A stretch of DNA of 64,000 nt, from positions 1 through 64,000 of the forward strand of contig JADGJA010000010.1 in assembly GCA_027596035.1 (NCBI GenBank), given 5' to 3'. Positions 42,594 to 53,233 of this stretch are shown here, piece by piece (the first letter of the stretch is position 1; each line of letters opens with the position of its first letter). The position numbers were made by a program, and so were the translations under genes. The notes beneath the pieces are model-generated. The model did not search any database and was not told the origin of the DNA. It worked only from the letters and a program-made list of their open reading frames with translations. This DNA is from Thoreauomyces humboldtii (taxonomy: Eukaryota > Chytridiomycota > Chytridiomycetes > Spizellomycetales > Powellomycetaceae).

Positions 42594-44214
42594 TCATGTT
42601 CGTGGTCGCTTAGCCAAACCTGGAGCCGAGATTCATCAGCAAAATTGAACAAGAGCACGGAATTAGCATGAAAAGATCAGCGCATACCTTCATATGCCTT
42701 GTTCAAAACTTCTCCTTCCCGCTTGCCCAGGACTGTAAGATCTGAAGATTCAGATGCCAGGTCCGGCCGCAACGCATCTACGTCAAAAGAATTATCAGCA
42801 AATCAAATCTCATGACAGCATCAAAGGATGTTCAGCACTTACCCGGCTCGATATTCGACTGCGAAGAGGTGGTGTCCATCTGGGGAGTCGTTGGAGATCG
42901 TTCCTGACCACTTACTGCCAAGTCTTCCGACCCTGAAGAATCCCCGTCGTCATTTCCGCCAAAGCCTGCTGCATCGAGGTTGAGCATGGGATCGAAACGA
43001 ATCTGAAAACTGTCCACGGGGAGGAACCAACCATTGCTGGCCATGAGTGCTAGCTCTTCGAGACGCTTGGCAACTGAGTTCGGATGTTCGATTAAAGTGA
43101 TTGCGAATGGAGTGTCGGTGGTGCTGGTATCATGTTGAAGTAGAAACCCTTGGTAATATTCGTAAAGGTGATGCATCGTGAGCGATTCGACAAAGACTGC
43201 GTTCTAGTGAACAAAGGGGAGTCAGCACATGGCACAGAAACTGCGGCATCGAAACGACCTTACCTCGTGAAGAGTAAGATCGATGTGGGAAACTTGTAGA
43301 CTAATGTCTGTCTCTATCTCGAAGTGCTTCTTAAGTTCTGCAATGAAAAAGATCAGCGAGCTCTCGAACAGAGCAGGACCTTCGTGCTCGTCGTCGAAGA
43401 TAGGTCGAAGGTCCAGATCTCCTTGGTGCAGGTTGAACAATGCGTGAGTTCTACCCCGGTGCACCAAGAGGACACAGGGGAGCGGTTCGTAATCAAAGGC
43501 TGATCCCGTCTCGGAATCGAGGTCGTTCTCGACTGGCTCATCGGCGATGAGAACTGTTTCTGCGAGAACGGTTGAACCGCCCGCATCGTTCGCGACCTCG
43601 TCTTCGTCGTCGACATATTCGATCAAGTCATCATTTATGGGTGACGTGGGTGCCTTGTGCTCCCCGTCGGCCCCCTTGGATGATCCACCCGTTCCTTCCA
43701 CCTGGTCAACCTTTTCAGCTCTGCTTGGCGCAACAAGTGGAACATGCGTCGGTGGCTGGGGATCATTCGAAGTCGTTACGATACCGAAAGCCGGAAGTAC
43801 GACATTAGCCACGGAAACGATCGCTTCTTCTTCTCCCTCCCCTGCCAAAGGCTCTTCGAACTCGATGAGCTCCGAGTTGGCTTCCGCCATCACCGACACT
43901 TGCTTCGGCGTCGCGACCCCAAACGCATCCTGTCCCGGAAGAGCCGGCCTTGTTGGCGCCGTCATGAACATGTGAGCAGACCCTACTTTTGGAACAGCGG
44001 GGTAACTGCGGGTGACTACAGGACCTGCTGTAAAAGCCGTGAGGGGATCGAATGCCAGGAGGGCTCGCTGAGCTGGGGTCGTGGACGTTGTCAAAGCACT
44101 GGTATTATCTGTGTAGATGAAGTCTGCGCGAGAGGGAGCATGCACGTCCACGTCCATCGTAAGGCTGTGAAGCGAACGAAAGGGGAGACTTTCGAGCTGG
44201 GAAGGGTCAAACAT
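42594..44214 (-). CDS. Unidentified acidic four-exon protein
   Basis: Exons 43264-44214, 42843-43203, 42688-42777 and 42594-42619 give 475 residues; the last, nine-codon exon is the least certain because another acceptor about 145 bp downstream would give a different short tail. The N-terminal 200 residues are low-complexity and acidic (LIEFEEPLAGEGEEEA, LIEYVDDEDEV). A more ordered region follows: FDYEPLPCVLLVHRGRTHAL, LRPIFDDEHEGPALFESSLI, FFIAELKKHFEIETDISLQV, then LTMHHLYEYYQGFLLQ and IEHPNSVAKRLEELALMAS. The segment around residues 245-380 looks like a compact conserved domain, but I cannot name the family. It runs in the same direction as the preceding 337-residue gene, and its ATG is 462 bp from the divergent IPI1 gene. 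Confidence 0.65.
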
Positions 44215-44676
44215 AGACGAGCAGGGACACGAAACCGTCTACGAGGACGTCTAACGATGGCTGTCTCTCTTGAAACGGTGGGAGAAAGAAAAAGACCGAG
44301 CTGGAAAAGTATTCAAAGCGGTAGCCGTGCGAAAATGTTGCGAGCTTGAAAACGCCGGTAGCTGACCCTGCTTGGTGTTCAAAGTGATGATGACCTGTGA
44401 GCAGGAGAGCGATCCGTAAGGATACTGGGAAGGATCCGTATTGAGGTTTTGCAGCGAGCTTTGCGATGAAGAAAACCTTCGTTTGAAAGGTCGTGGGAAT
44501 GTTCTTGTTGGGAGGGTTTGACTTGTTGACGAGAGAGATAGAAAAAGAGAGGGGAGGGACAGGCGCTGCATCACGTAAGAAGAAGAAGAAGCCTGGACTG
44601 CTACCTGGTACTCTCCTCGCACAATTCGGTCCGTCCTTTCTTACAGCATACCCTACCAGCGAATATCTTGGTCAAC
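44215..44676. promoter_or_regulatory. Presumed bidirectional promoter, unidentified gene / IPI1
   Basis: 462 bp between two divergent start codons. No specific element is claimed. Confidence 0.4.
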
Positions 44677-47540
44677 ATGCCCAAGGCAATGAGAAGGAAG
44701 AAGCTGAAGGCTGCAGACTTTCAGGTATGCACGCTCAGAACCAGCAACCGCTCCTCTGCAGGCCTAGCAACGGGCCTGATCTGACCCTCGGGTGTCTATG
44801 ACTTCCAGAAAAAAAATTTCAAGGTCGGAAAGAAGATTGCGCCAGCTGCAAACGATACCGAGGCCTCCTTCAAATCGCAAGGTTGGTGAACCTAGGCTTG
44901 GAGTGTGAACTTGATCCGTTTCTACTTGGGGCTTCCGGACCAAAACTGGACCTGCAGCTATCGTGGTCCCTACCCAGAAGTTGGGCGAAGCAAAACCAGC
45001 TTCAGAACTGGTCAATAGTCGAAACCAGAGTCTCAGGGATCTGATCATTCAACTCCGGCATTACAGTGCTCAGTCGCGAAAAGGTTGGCCAAACAGAAGG
45101 AGAAAACAATCGATGCTTGAGTGCCAATGTGTCTCATATTTCCTACGCCGAACCGCACAGACGCTCTTTCTGGCATGCGCGATCTGCAAAATCATCAGCC
45201 CGATGCCTTCAGGAAGCAGTTGAGCCTCGTTTTCGAGGCATCCGCTCCGGTCATGGTCGACGAGGAGATGTCCGTCCGCAAATCCCTCGTAGCGCTGTAC
45301 AAGGATTTCGTGCCTACCGTGACGAAGGTTGTTCCGAAAAAAATATCTTCCGAGGTAGCTGAGCTCTTCTGACGACCGATCTGGAAATCTTAGGAGCATG
45401 TGCGTCCCTTCATGGCCCTCATCATGGCATACACGTGCGCGGCGATGACACACATCTCGGAACACATTCGCTTGGACGGTCTGAAGTTCTTGACCATTTA
45501 GCAGGACCACTATCCCAACCTTGTAGCACTTCACGCCCAGAGAGTAAGATCTTTCTGAGATGCTCCCGGTGCAGATGTACCTGACCCCATAAAGTTTCAG
45601 GTGATCCCGAACTACTCGTCAATGCTTGCGACAATCTCAAAGCTTGTCCGGCTCAGGTATGCCCACCTTTCCGAGCTTCGTTACTTCCTTGGCTGTGCAG
45701 GGCTGATTGTCAATCAGGAACGGGGTCTTCTCTATTGGTCAACCCTCGCAGTCAACTCGGAAGCGCCAAAGCACGTGCAGAGGTTCTGGAAAGCCTGTTC
45801 GGTTTTCTCAAATTGATTCTCGCCAAGGGGGGGAACAAGTACGTTTCCCGGAACGTCTCCGCTTGGTCTGATCGGAGCTAATAACGATGGTGGGTAGATG
45901 GTGGTTCTTTCCAACAAAGGCGGTACAGGACGGTATCACGACATCCGATTCGCCAAGCCTTCTGTCCCGTTGGACCTTGTGCCAGGAGTCTGGGGTTGTG
46001 CCAAATGGTTATTCGCAGTTACTTAAAGGCACGGCGGGTAATCATTTCTACCACGGCGTTCGAGCTGTTTGGAGCAACTGCCACAGCGGGTGCTGTTGGC
46101 GGGGGTAGGTCATCCTACCCGCTGTCTCACCTGCGCCTGTGTCCGGCGTACCCGGACATACATAGCAGGAGCACAGCCACTCCTCAGATAGTCATCTTTC
46201 CCCTCGGTTCTCTTCCCCCCTTAGGCGAGTAAGCTTCACCAACATATACATTCGTCTATCAGTTCCCACAGCTGCGCCGTCCTGCTAACAGGTGCGCAAT
46301 CGGGTCGATCAGGAGCGTCGATGGTCGCATCTGACACAAAGGTCGAAGCAACGATCCGCAATACCTATGAGCTCAACGATTGCGATGAGTTGAAGGCGTT
46401 CATCGACGTCCTTATGCCCACTTTGGTCGACCTCTGGCTCGAATCACAACCTAGCGCTTTTACTCCGGGTTCCATCGCGCTGACACCGGCGCTGGCGGTC
46501 ATGCATACGATCTTGAAAATGATGAATTTGCTCTGGAGGAGCATTCTGGTTGAGTTCAAGGTACAGCATGAGACAACTCGGACAGACGGCTACCCACTTT
46601 CGCACGCTTACATCTTCGCTTTCTTCGCTCTAGGACCGGGTTCCTCGCTCTTGGGTCGCTGGCTGGTTGAAAGTCATCACTAAACATTTCATGATACACT
46701 TTCCATTTGGCACCGGAAACTTCTCGGTTCGCGACAGACAGGTAAAGCGTGCTTACGCATGAGTCCACTCTGAGTTTTGCTAAGTCAGGCATGCAATAGG
46801 TGGACGTAACACTTCAAGACAGGAACATACTGTTCTGCGAGCTCCTGTCCCACGTGATTCTAAGCGGGACAGACGCAGGAGAGGAAGCTTCATCCGAGTG
46901 GCGCGACACCATGCTCGACTACATGCTGGACATGTTCGACGGAGAGCGGGAAAGCCGCAAAAAGAACGACGGCACTGTGATAGTTTTCAGTACCCAGCAG
47001 CTCGAAGCAACGTTTCCGGTCGTCTGGTCTCTTCTGAACACCCTAGACGACGAGATCAGTGCAGAGTTCTTGAAGGCAGTCTGCGATAAGAGCAACACGC
47101 TTTGGGGCACACTGTCCGCAATCGTCAGCTTCGAGTTCCTGAGTCGGTTACTCAAAACGCAGAATAATCCAGGCGATCGCAGCAGCTTGCTGGTCACCGA
47201 CGTGATGCGAGATTGGCTTCTGCTGCTGCCTAAGCGTCTTTGGCAGCTCAAAGCGACCAATCCGGTATTCAGCCAGAGCATTCTCGAAGTCATGATCTAC
47301 ACCTTGAAGAACAACCCAGGTGGTTTTGCACAAGATAGCGCAGTTGCCGCTGGCTTTGAAGCTGCTATCAAACCTTTCTTCCACGTCGAGACCGCCAAAG
47401 GTGCTATATTTGGCCCTTTCGTCATGCTCCCGGAGCCCGTACAAATCTGCGCTGTTACATTCTTGTACTATTTACCGAGTTGGCCAGAGAAGCTGGTGCG
47501 GGGATATGCGGAATGCCTGTCTGCCGCAGTCTGCCCGTAG
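44677..47540 (+). CDS. IPI1: Ipi1/TEX10 homologue with an in-frame stop and an enlarged intron
   Basis: Exons 44677-44724, 44809-44881, 44958-45083, 45161-45354, 45394-45543, 45601-45656, 46272-46560 and 46800-47540 keep phase for 559 codons. The N-terminus is typical of Ipi1 (MPKAMRRKKLKAADFQ, KKNFKVGKKIAPAANDTE, SFKSQAIVVPTQKLG), followed by HEAT-like DALSGMRDL, PFMALIMAYTCAAMTHI and SIALTPALAVMHTILKMMNL. Ipi1 belongs to the Rix1 complex (Rix1-Ipi1-Ipi3), which acts in ITS2 processing and pre-60S maturation. Oddities: codon 183 is TAG (45499-45501) in the conserved helix LKFLTI[stop]QDHYPNLV. The intron at 45355 is only 39 nt in this model (a donor at 45328 would make 66). Intron 6 is 615 nt and contains one arm of an inverted duplication, and the 3' end abuts the other. 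It may be a pseudogene or carry a sequence error. Confidence 0.72.
45653..46000 (+). repeat. Left arm of an inverted duplication
   Basis: This arm starts at the splice donor of intron 6 of IPI1 (TCAGGTATGCCC) and ends at GGGGTTGTG. Its reverse complement recurs at 47618-47877 with only scattered mismatches. Relative to that copy it carries two extra blocks: about 79 bp bounded by GTGCAG on both sides, and 8-9 bp near 45905-45915. Confidence 0.88.
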
Positions 47541-47617
47541 AGGGGAAGACAGACGTTCTTCTCAAACCGCTGCCAGTTCTTGGCACACGCTTTGGCGCAC
47601 GACAGGACGCTCGGATC

Positions 47618-47877
47618 CACAACCCCAGACTCCCGATACAAGGTCCAACGGGACAGAAGGCTTGGCGAATCGGATGTCGTGATACCGTCCTGCACCGCCT
47701 TAGAACCACCATCTACCCACCATCGTTATTAGCTCCGATCAGACCAAGCGGAGACGTTCCGGGAAACGTACTTGTTCCCCCCCTTGGCGAGAATCAATTC
47801 GAGAAAACCGAACAGGCTTTCCAGAACCCCTGCACAGCCAAGGAAGTAACGAAGCTCGGAAAGGTGGGCATACCTGA
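47618..47877 (-). repeat. Right arm of an inverted duplication
   Basis: The reverse-complement copy of 45653-46000, 260 bp, beginning about 80 bp beyond the stop of IPI1. Read on the minus strand it opens a short frame (YAHLSELRYFLGCAG, LELILAKGGNKYVS) that the 79-bp block breaks in the left arm. No family was recognised for that frame. Confidence 0.88.
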
Positions 47878-48048
47878 CTGCACTGCACGCAACCGGCGAC
47901 ACAAATGACATGAGAGTAGTGATGCAAAGCCTGCAGGTCACTTCACCAGCAAGCAGATGTCTCGAGCAGATGGAGTGGGAATAGATTGCCTTCACCGGAA
48001 AGCAGGAGTGGGGAAAGAAGGAGGAAGGGCACATAAGGAGTTTCTCCT

Positions 48049-48071
48049 CCTACCCTAACCCTACCCTAACC
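48049..48071. repeat. Telomere-like CCCTAA motif, interstitial
   Basis: A short array reading CTACCCTAACCCTACCCTAACC: roughly three to four units of CCCTAA, two of them shortened to CCCTA. The canonical fungal telomere strand is (CCCTAA)n, so this resembles an interstitial telomeric scar, next to the inverted duplication. Confidence 0.6.
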
Positions 48072-48198
48072 GGTACTCGGGCAAGGGCCGCGGCCGCAGT
48101 CTGCTTCGTATTTACAGGACGCTCGTGTTTGCATTTATGTTTACACGAAAGAATCAAAGACGGTAACCATGCCAGCACGGTCGCCTCTTCCTACAGGA

Positions 48199-48723
48199 CT
48201 AGGCTATCCAAGCAACTTGAGTCATAAGCGACACGGCGACCCGCAGAGGATGGATCGAGGGCGGCACCGAAGTTGCAACTTTGCGAGATTGATAGTCATG
48301 TAGGATTTGCGCGTCGACGTCGGCGGAAGCTGGTCGAGAAATTTCTCTTGCCTCCTCATTCGAAAGAATCGAGAGCCGGCTCGCACGAGGTTGGTGGGTG
48401 AGAGGCGGCTGATCTCGCTCATATGCGTCTTCGGCCGGTCTTCTCTCTTCCAGCACCGCGTGAGGTTCGACCCTCGCAAAACTGTGAGGCGAGAGTGAGT
48501 GAAGGAACGCCTTTCCAGCGAGGTTGAGTCCTAGCCCGCTGTGCTGCTGGGAACAGAGCCAGGAACCAGCACCACTCTTTCGATGAGGCGGCGTTGTCGG
48601 ATGGAAGAAAGCTTGTGCAGTCGGCGATTCGCCTGAACGGGAAGTTGGTTGCTCGAATTGCTTCGTGGGTGATGGAAGGTCCACGTAATCTTCCTCAGTG
48701 AAGGAAAATGCATGCGATCGCAT
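48199..48723 (-). CDS. Hypothetical 174-residue protein
   Basis: An open frame from the ATG at 48723 to a stop at 48199. The predicted product is hydrophilic, Ser/Pro/His-rich, with no signal peptide, membrane segment or known domain; one acidic N-terminal patch (SFTEEDYVDLPSPTKQFEQP) resembles a linear interaction motif. It sits alone between the rearranged IPI1 end and the acyl-CoA oxidase. The amino-acid composition is plausible for a disordered protein, but chance opening in this GC-rich DNA is a real alternative. Confidence 0.35.
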   Translation of the reverse strand: MRSHAFSFTEEDYVDLPSPTKQFEQPTSRSGESPTAQAFFHPTTPPHRKSGAGSWLCSQQHSGLGLNLAGKAFLHSLSPHSFARVEPHAVLEERRPAEDAYERDQPPLTHQPRASRLSILSNEEAREISRPASADVDAQILHDYQSRKVATSVPPSIHPLRVAVSLMTQVAWIA

Positions 48724-48974
48724 TGCTATACTGTACGTTCAGGTCGTTTGGGTGCTGGGGTTGTCGGCGATGGTCCTTGAAGACGCCGTTTTAAAGGGTA
48801 CGATGGGGACGCTGTCTAAAAGCACGCCATCCATCGCCCATGTAGGCGGCCAGGCGGCCAAGGCCAAACGACGAGACCTTGGCCAAACAACGACAGCTTC
48901 CCATATCTCAAAACCGAAGCTTTCTCTATTCAAAACTCAGGAGAAGTCTACGAATAATACTACTACATACCAGG

Positions 48975-51261
48975 CTATAGTTTAGCCTTGATCAGAGGTC
49001 CATAAGTCGTCGCATAATCTTGATGAACAATGAAGTTTTTGCCGTTGTTCAAAGGCTCCTTGCCAGCCTCCTCAACAAGAGCTTCGTACACCTTTCCATC
49101 GTACCTCCCTAGCGTCGAGTGCAATAGATAGTCACTGAAGGCCCAGGCGTCGACGAGAGGAACGGCATCGGATCTGAGTTCGGTCAGAAGCCTTCGAGCA
49201 CCCTGCTTGACCAGCTTGCCGTGGACACGGACATCCACATAAGGCGCAAACGATCCGATGTCCTGCTGCATGACGTCGAGAGCGTAAAGGGCGAGGAGAC
49301 GGGTGAGGACAATCCGAAGCGCTGGGGAGACAGAGGAGGCTACTCCGTTGGGAGCGAGAGCGTCGGCGAAGTTCTCGACGATCACAAGCTGGCAGTGAGC
49401 TCGGCTGATGGCGTGAATGTCCACCTGCGCCTGCGTGAACGTCTGCGTGCCGTCCGCGATGTCGCGAGCGAGCTCCGAGACCATAGATCCCGCGCGGTGC
49501 GAGAAGGCGGCGAGAAGGGCGGCGGGTTCGAGGACCTGGTCGACGGTTGTAGGAGACCACTTTTGATCCCTGGAGCTGGGTTGCGTGGCGGCGAGCAGGT
49601 ATCGGGTCGACTGGGTCAGATTCTCGGGTTTCGGCACCTTCGTCGCCTTCGCCAGAGCGGTAAATGCTTTGAGCAGGTATCGGGTGGTTTGCTGCGTCAG
49701 CATGTGGTTGTCGCCCTCATACGTAACGTTGGGGAGATAATCTCCGATGAACTCAGGGAAACCAGAGTTCTTGAGGAATCCATGTCCACCACACGACCGA
49801 CGGAGATCCTCCATGGCTGCAGAAGCCAGGTCAGTTGTCATTGACTTGAGACCCGAAGACGTCGCGTGAACCTCTGGCAAACCAGCGATGTTGCCGGCGG
49901 CCAAATCGACCTGCAACTTCTTGTACAGGGTCATCATCGCCTTTCCGGAAAAGTGAAGCGCATACGACTGCGCGATGCGGGTGAGAATCCTGTGAGACTG
50001 CATAGGATAGTCCAGGACTGCTGTTTCCACGACGATGGGCTTCGACGCCGACTTGGCTTGTGCGACGAGCACATCGTTTTTGCTGGCCTCCTGGTTGACG
50101 AACTGCCGACGGACGGCAGAGTACCGTGTAGCGATCGTGCTAGCTCGCGCAAGGTTTCTCGCACTGTTCGAAACGATGTTCGCTCGGACAAACACCATCG
50201 TTCCGTACGAAAGCTTGCTAGATGGCGGCCGAACGTAGGTCCCATCGGCCTCCACCCGAGCGTAACGCATCAGCATCTGGTCACGCGGAATGCGGACTTT
50301 GTCGAACATCATGAAGCCGTTGTCAACCGCGTTGTAGCCGTACTTGCTGCCAATATCGCCAATCGTGATACCCGGAAGCGGGACGTGATCTTCGAGCGAC
50401 CGGATCTGAACGATGAACGTGTGTGTGCCGTGATCTTTTCCGGCGAGAATTAACCGCGCTACAACGATGGCGTGGGTAGCAGTGCGACCCAGGCCGCCAG
50501 CCCACCATTTCGAAGCGGTGAGCGAAGGACTATGAATCTCAAACTCCTGCGTAGCGGGATCGTAAGTGGCAGTGGTTTCCAAGCCTTGTACATTGGATCC
50601 ATGGCCCAGCTCAGTCTAAACGTGTGCCGTTAGCTTCAGCGTCCAATACAACCAAGATTAGACGAGTCCTTACTTGTGAGTAACATCCAATGATCCTCAT
50701 TGACTCTGCAAGAGGAATCCACTTCTCCTTTTGCTCGTCCGAGCACTGTCCATGGAGCGTTGGTTTGAACATGTGGAAATGCAGGACATAAGGTCCTGGC
50801 TCGTCGATGAGCATCATGCAACGGTGGATCGTGGCATCGTCCCATCCCCGCTTCCTCGCAACTTCGACCATGTGCCGACCCCTCGCCATAGCACCGGCGA
50901 AACGCTCTTCGCGCCCTTGCGAGTACCAGGTAGACTTGTCAAAGACGGGGTCGTTGCTAACGATATCGAGCATCTCTCTGTCGGCGTCGAGGGAGTCTTG
51001 TCCGTGAAGAAGGACACTGAGTTCGTTGACGTCAAACGAGGCGCCGGCTCGCTCCTTTGCGAGAGACTCGTGGCCTTGTGGTCCGGCAGGAGCCAGACCG
51101 TTTGGATTGTTCCATGCACGGCGGTGAGAAGACGCCGTCTCGGGCATGACGGAACCGTGAGAGGCGGTGCCGCGCGCGGGCGTTTCGGTGCCGGCGGAAG
51201 TTGTTGGCGTGGGGGTCGACGGAGTGGTCTCTGCGAACGATGGGGTTCCTTTGTAGGACAT
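48975..51261 (-). CDS. POX1: Peroxisomal acyl-CoA oxidase
   Basis: Exons 50674-51261 and 48975-50615 (58-bp intron, donor GTAAGG) give 742 residues. Signatures include the acyl-CoA oxidase flavin region CYSQ|TELGHGSNVQGLETTATYDP (across the junction), SPSLTASKWWAGGLGRTATH, GITIGDIGSKYGYNAVDNGF, VRRQF and the C-terminal block CGGHGFLKNSGFPEFIGDYL followed by YEGDN, with the family's catalytic Glu. The last three residues are AKL, an accepted variant of the SKL peroxisomal targeting signal. The enzyme oxidises acyl-CoA to trans-2-enoyl-CoA with FAD and passes electrons to oxygen, making H2O2: the first step of peroxisomal beta-oxidation. The N-terminal 55 residues are Thr/Ser/Pro-rich and variable. 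Confidence 0.95.
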
Positions 51262-51603
51262 GATGGGTGCAGTCGATGGTAACAGTTGCAGTGCCGTCGA
51301 TGATGGGATAAGAGTAGTGACAGACGTGCACGAGAGTCAGAGACGCGAGTCGAAGTGAGGAGGGTGATAAAGCCCACGTTCGGCACGATCATTTCTGCCG
51401 GGAATGAGCGCGTGTACAGAGGAGGCAGAGGCAAAAACATTCAGTCGGGGATTGAAAAAATTTAAATTAGCCGCATGCCGCCTCAGCGCCACAAATGGCA
51501 TGATGACATGTGCGCGAACAGCCAGCGAGCGACCTATGAAGACGTGCGAGGTCAAGATGAAGCCGTGTATTGCACACTGCAGAGTACAGCATCATGATAA
51601 TAA
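51262..51603. other. Spacer upstream of the acyl-CoA oxidase
   Basis: 342 bp between the acyl-CoA oxidase start and the 3' end of the next minus-strand gene. No specific element or ORF recognised. Confidence 0.45.
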
Positions 51604-52404
51604 CTATTGACACCACCACGCCGCTTGCTCGAGGCATTCCGGCGCCCATTGCTTCGCAGGAAGCATGTCCTGGCTGGAGTTTCGACGCTTGTTCCGGACG
51701 CTCGTGACCGCGTCATCCTCCCTGGTCCGATCCCCACCAGCAACGGGTGTGCAGGTCTTTGCAAGGAGTCTCCCGCTCGTCACATACACGTCCTCCACGC
51801 CTACCACCAGATCGTACTCGTCTCTCCGTCGTGTTTCGTGAGTCGTCATCGGCCTGATCCGAAGCACAACCTCCCCCGTTCCGTCCGCGACCCTGAGGCG
51901 ATGTCTTCCCACCGAAACGAAAGGAAGCGTCAGGGTGTGCATGACATGACCACCCGATCCGGGCGAGAGGAACGCGAACGTTGCTGCCGAATGCGATGGC
52001 ACATGAACAAACGAGATCATCGCCTGCGAGGTCTCGTTCGCGGCGACGTCCAGGAAACGGTTATTGCCTTTTTGCACGGCCACGGCGCCCATCCTCCACA
52101 TGCGTTTCTCGGGTACCCATTCGGGGCCAATCTCCTTGCCGATCCTTGCGACCGTGAAGCGTTTGGATCCTGACGGGGGTGACGAAGGTACTACGGCGAA
52201 TAGCGGTGGACAAACGGTGGGGCAGGGGTGACTTGGGGAAGCGAAGCGACGTCCTATGGCGTGAATTGCAAGGGCTCTGAAGCGGAGCGATGCGGCGAGA
52301 AGGGGGAGGAAGTCCTCAGAAGTCAGAGATTCTGAGGCGAAGATCTGGAGAATAACTTCGGTCGGAAGCGAAGGCATTGGGAGGTGGAATCGTAGTGCTG
52401 CCAT
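51604..52404 (-). CDS. F-box-like protein of unknown substrate
   Basis: 266 residues from the ATG at 52404, intronless. The N-terminus MPSLPTEVILQIFASESLTS and following DFLPLLAASLRFRALAIHA fit a short F-box. The remainder has alternating hydrophobic and charged segments (FTVARIGKEIGPEWVPEKRM, MISFVHVPSHSAATFAF, HTLTLPFVSVGRHRLRVADG) suggesting a beta-rich domain, but no LRR or WD repeat is visible. The C-terminus ends CLEQAAWWCQ. If the F-box is real, it would join an SCF ubiquitin ligase. It is unrelated by sequence to the F-box/LRR gene at the left end of the window. Confidence 0.6.
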   Translation of the reverse strand: MAALRFHLPMPSLPTEVILQIFASESLTSEDFLPLLAASLRFRALAIHAIGRRFASPSHPCPTVCPPLFAVVPSSPPSGSKRFTVARIGKEIGPEWVPEKRMWRMGAVAVQKGNNRFLDVAANETSQAMISFVHVPSHSAATFAFLSPGSGGHVMHTLTLPFVSVGRHRLRVADGTGEVVLRIRPMTTHETRRRDEYDLVVGVEDVYVTSGRLLAKTCTPVAGGDRTREDDAVTSVRNKRRNSSQDMLPAKQWAPECLEQAAWWCQ

Positions 52405-53233
52405 TGTTCCCAGTGTGCTCGTTCCTCGCCAGTTGAGAGGGGAAAGGTTTCTTCACGTTTGGAACGAGAGTCGAAATGGGGTGCCAGACCGCCAGTTCGC
52501 GAAGGGCCGGGAGGGAGGGGAAAGCCCAGGGAAAGCATCTGCGCGCACAGATCAAAAAGAAGCGAATCATGACATTTTCGACAGGCTTTCCGTGCCTTCC
52601 CGGCTTCTCCCTTTCCGTCGACATTCCGCGCAAAGCGACTTCCGTTCCGGCTGTCCTGCCCCGTCTGTCCATCTCCCCGTAGCGTCGTCTTCTCATGCTC
52701 TGCTCGAGCATTGTGCGTCTACATTTCCTGCTTCATTATCTCCATCCGGATCTTCCGTCGCTTCCTCCTCGTCAGCTGACTTCCGAATTATGTGTTGAAG
52801 CTGTCCAAATATGCGCGATGGACAAGATACAATGTAACCCTCGACACAAAGAGTCGGGAGGTGCCCGAGCACCATCGAGGAGGGATTCTGCTGGAGGTGG
52901 AGGACGGAGTTGCGCATGTCATAAGGCACGCCTCTTTGAAGCGTGGAGTGGGGTTTTCCGGCAGCCCTGTTGTTACGAACGATACAGTGCGATCTTCCAG
53001 ACAGTTGCCTAGGATATGCGAAAAGAGCGTCCGTCAAATACCTACAATCTGGCAACAGTCTGCTGTATCCCCTGATTGGGCTTCTCCTATTTCGCGGTCC
53101 CGTGGCAGGCGCACCCTTTTATGTGATATCTGCGGTGCTCTCAGGCATCTTCAACATATCGAATTGAGCAGAAAAGGAAAGGTATGAATCAATAAATACA
53201 AGATGGCGTGCTGAAGTGTTTGGAAATAAGCCG
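52405..53233. other. Intergenic region between F-box-like gene and dynein 3' end
   Basis: About 0.8 kb. Frames of up to 130 codons are open on both strands, but none shows motifs or agrees with a neighbour. It presumably holds the promoter of the F-box-like gene and the dynein 3' untranslated region. Confidence 0.45.

Larger units (their letters stand above)
47541..48198. other. Rearranged spacer downstream of IPI1
   Basis: It contains the right inverted-repeat arm, then unassigned sequence, then the telomere-like motif. The 12-mer GCCGCAGTCTGC occurs both at the 3' end of the IPI1 frame (about 47523) and again near 48090, bracketing the arm. No functional gene recognised. Confidence 0.5.

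Noticed and set aside
52693..53187. Overlapping frames on both strands suggesting a small gene
   Set aside because: No ATG context, family motif or splice pattern favours any of them.
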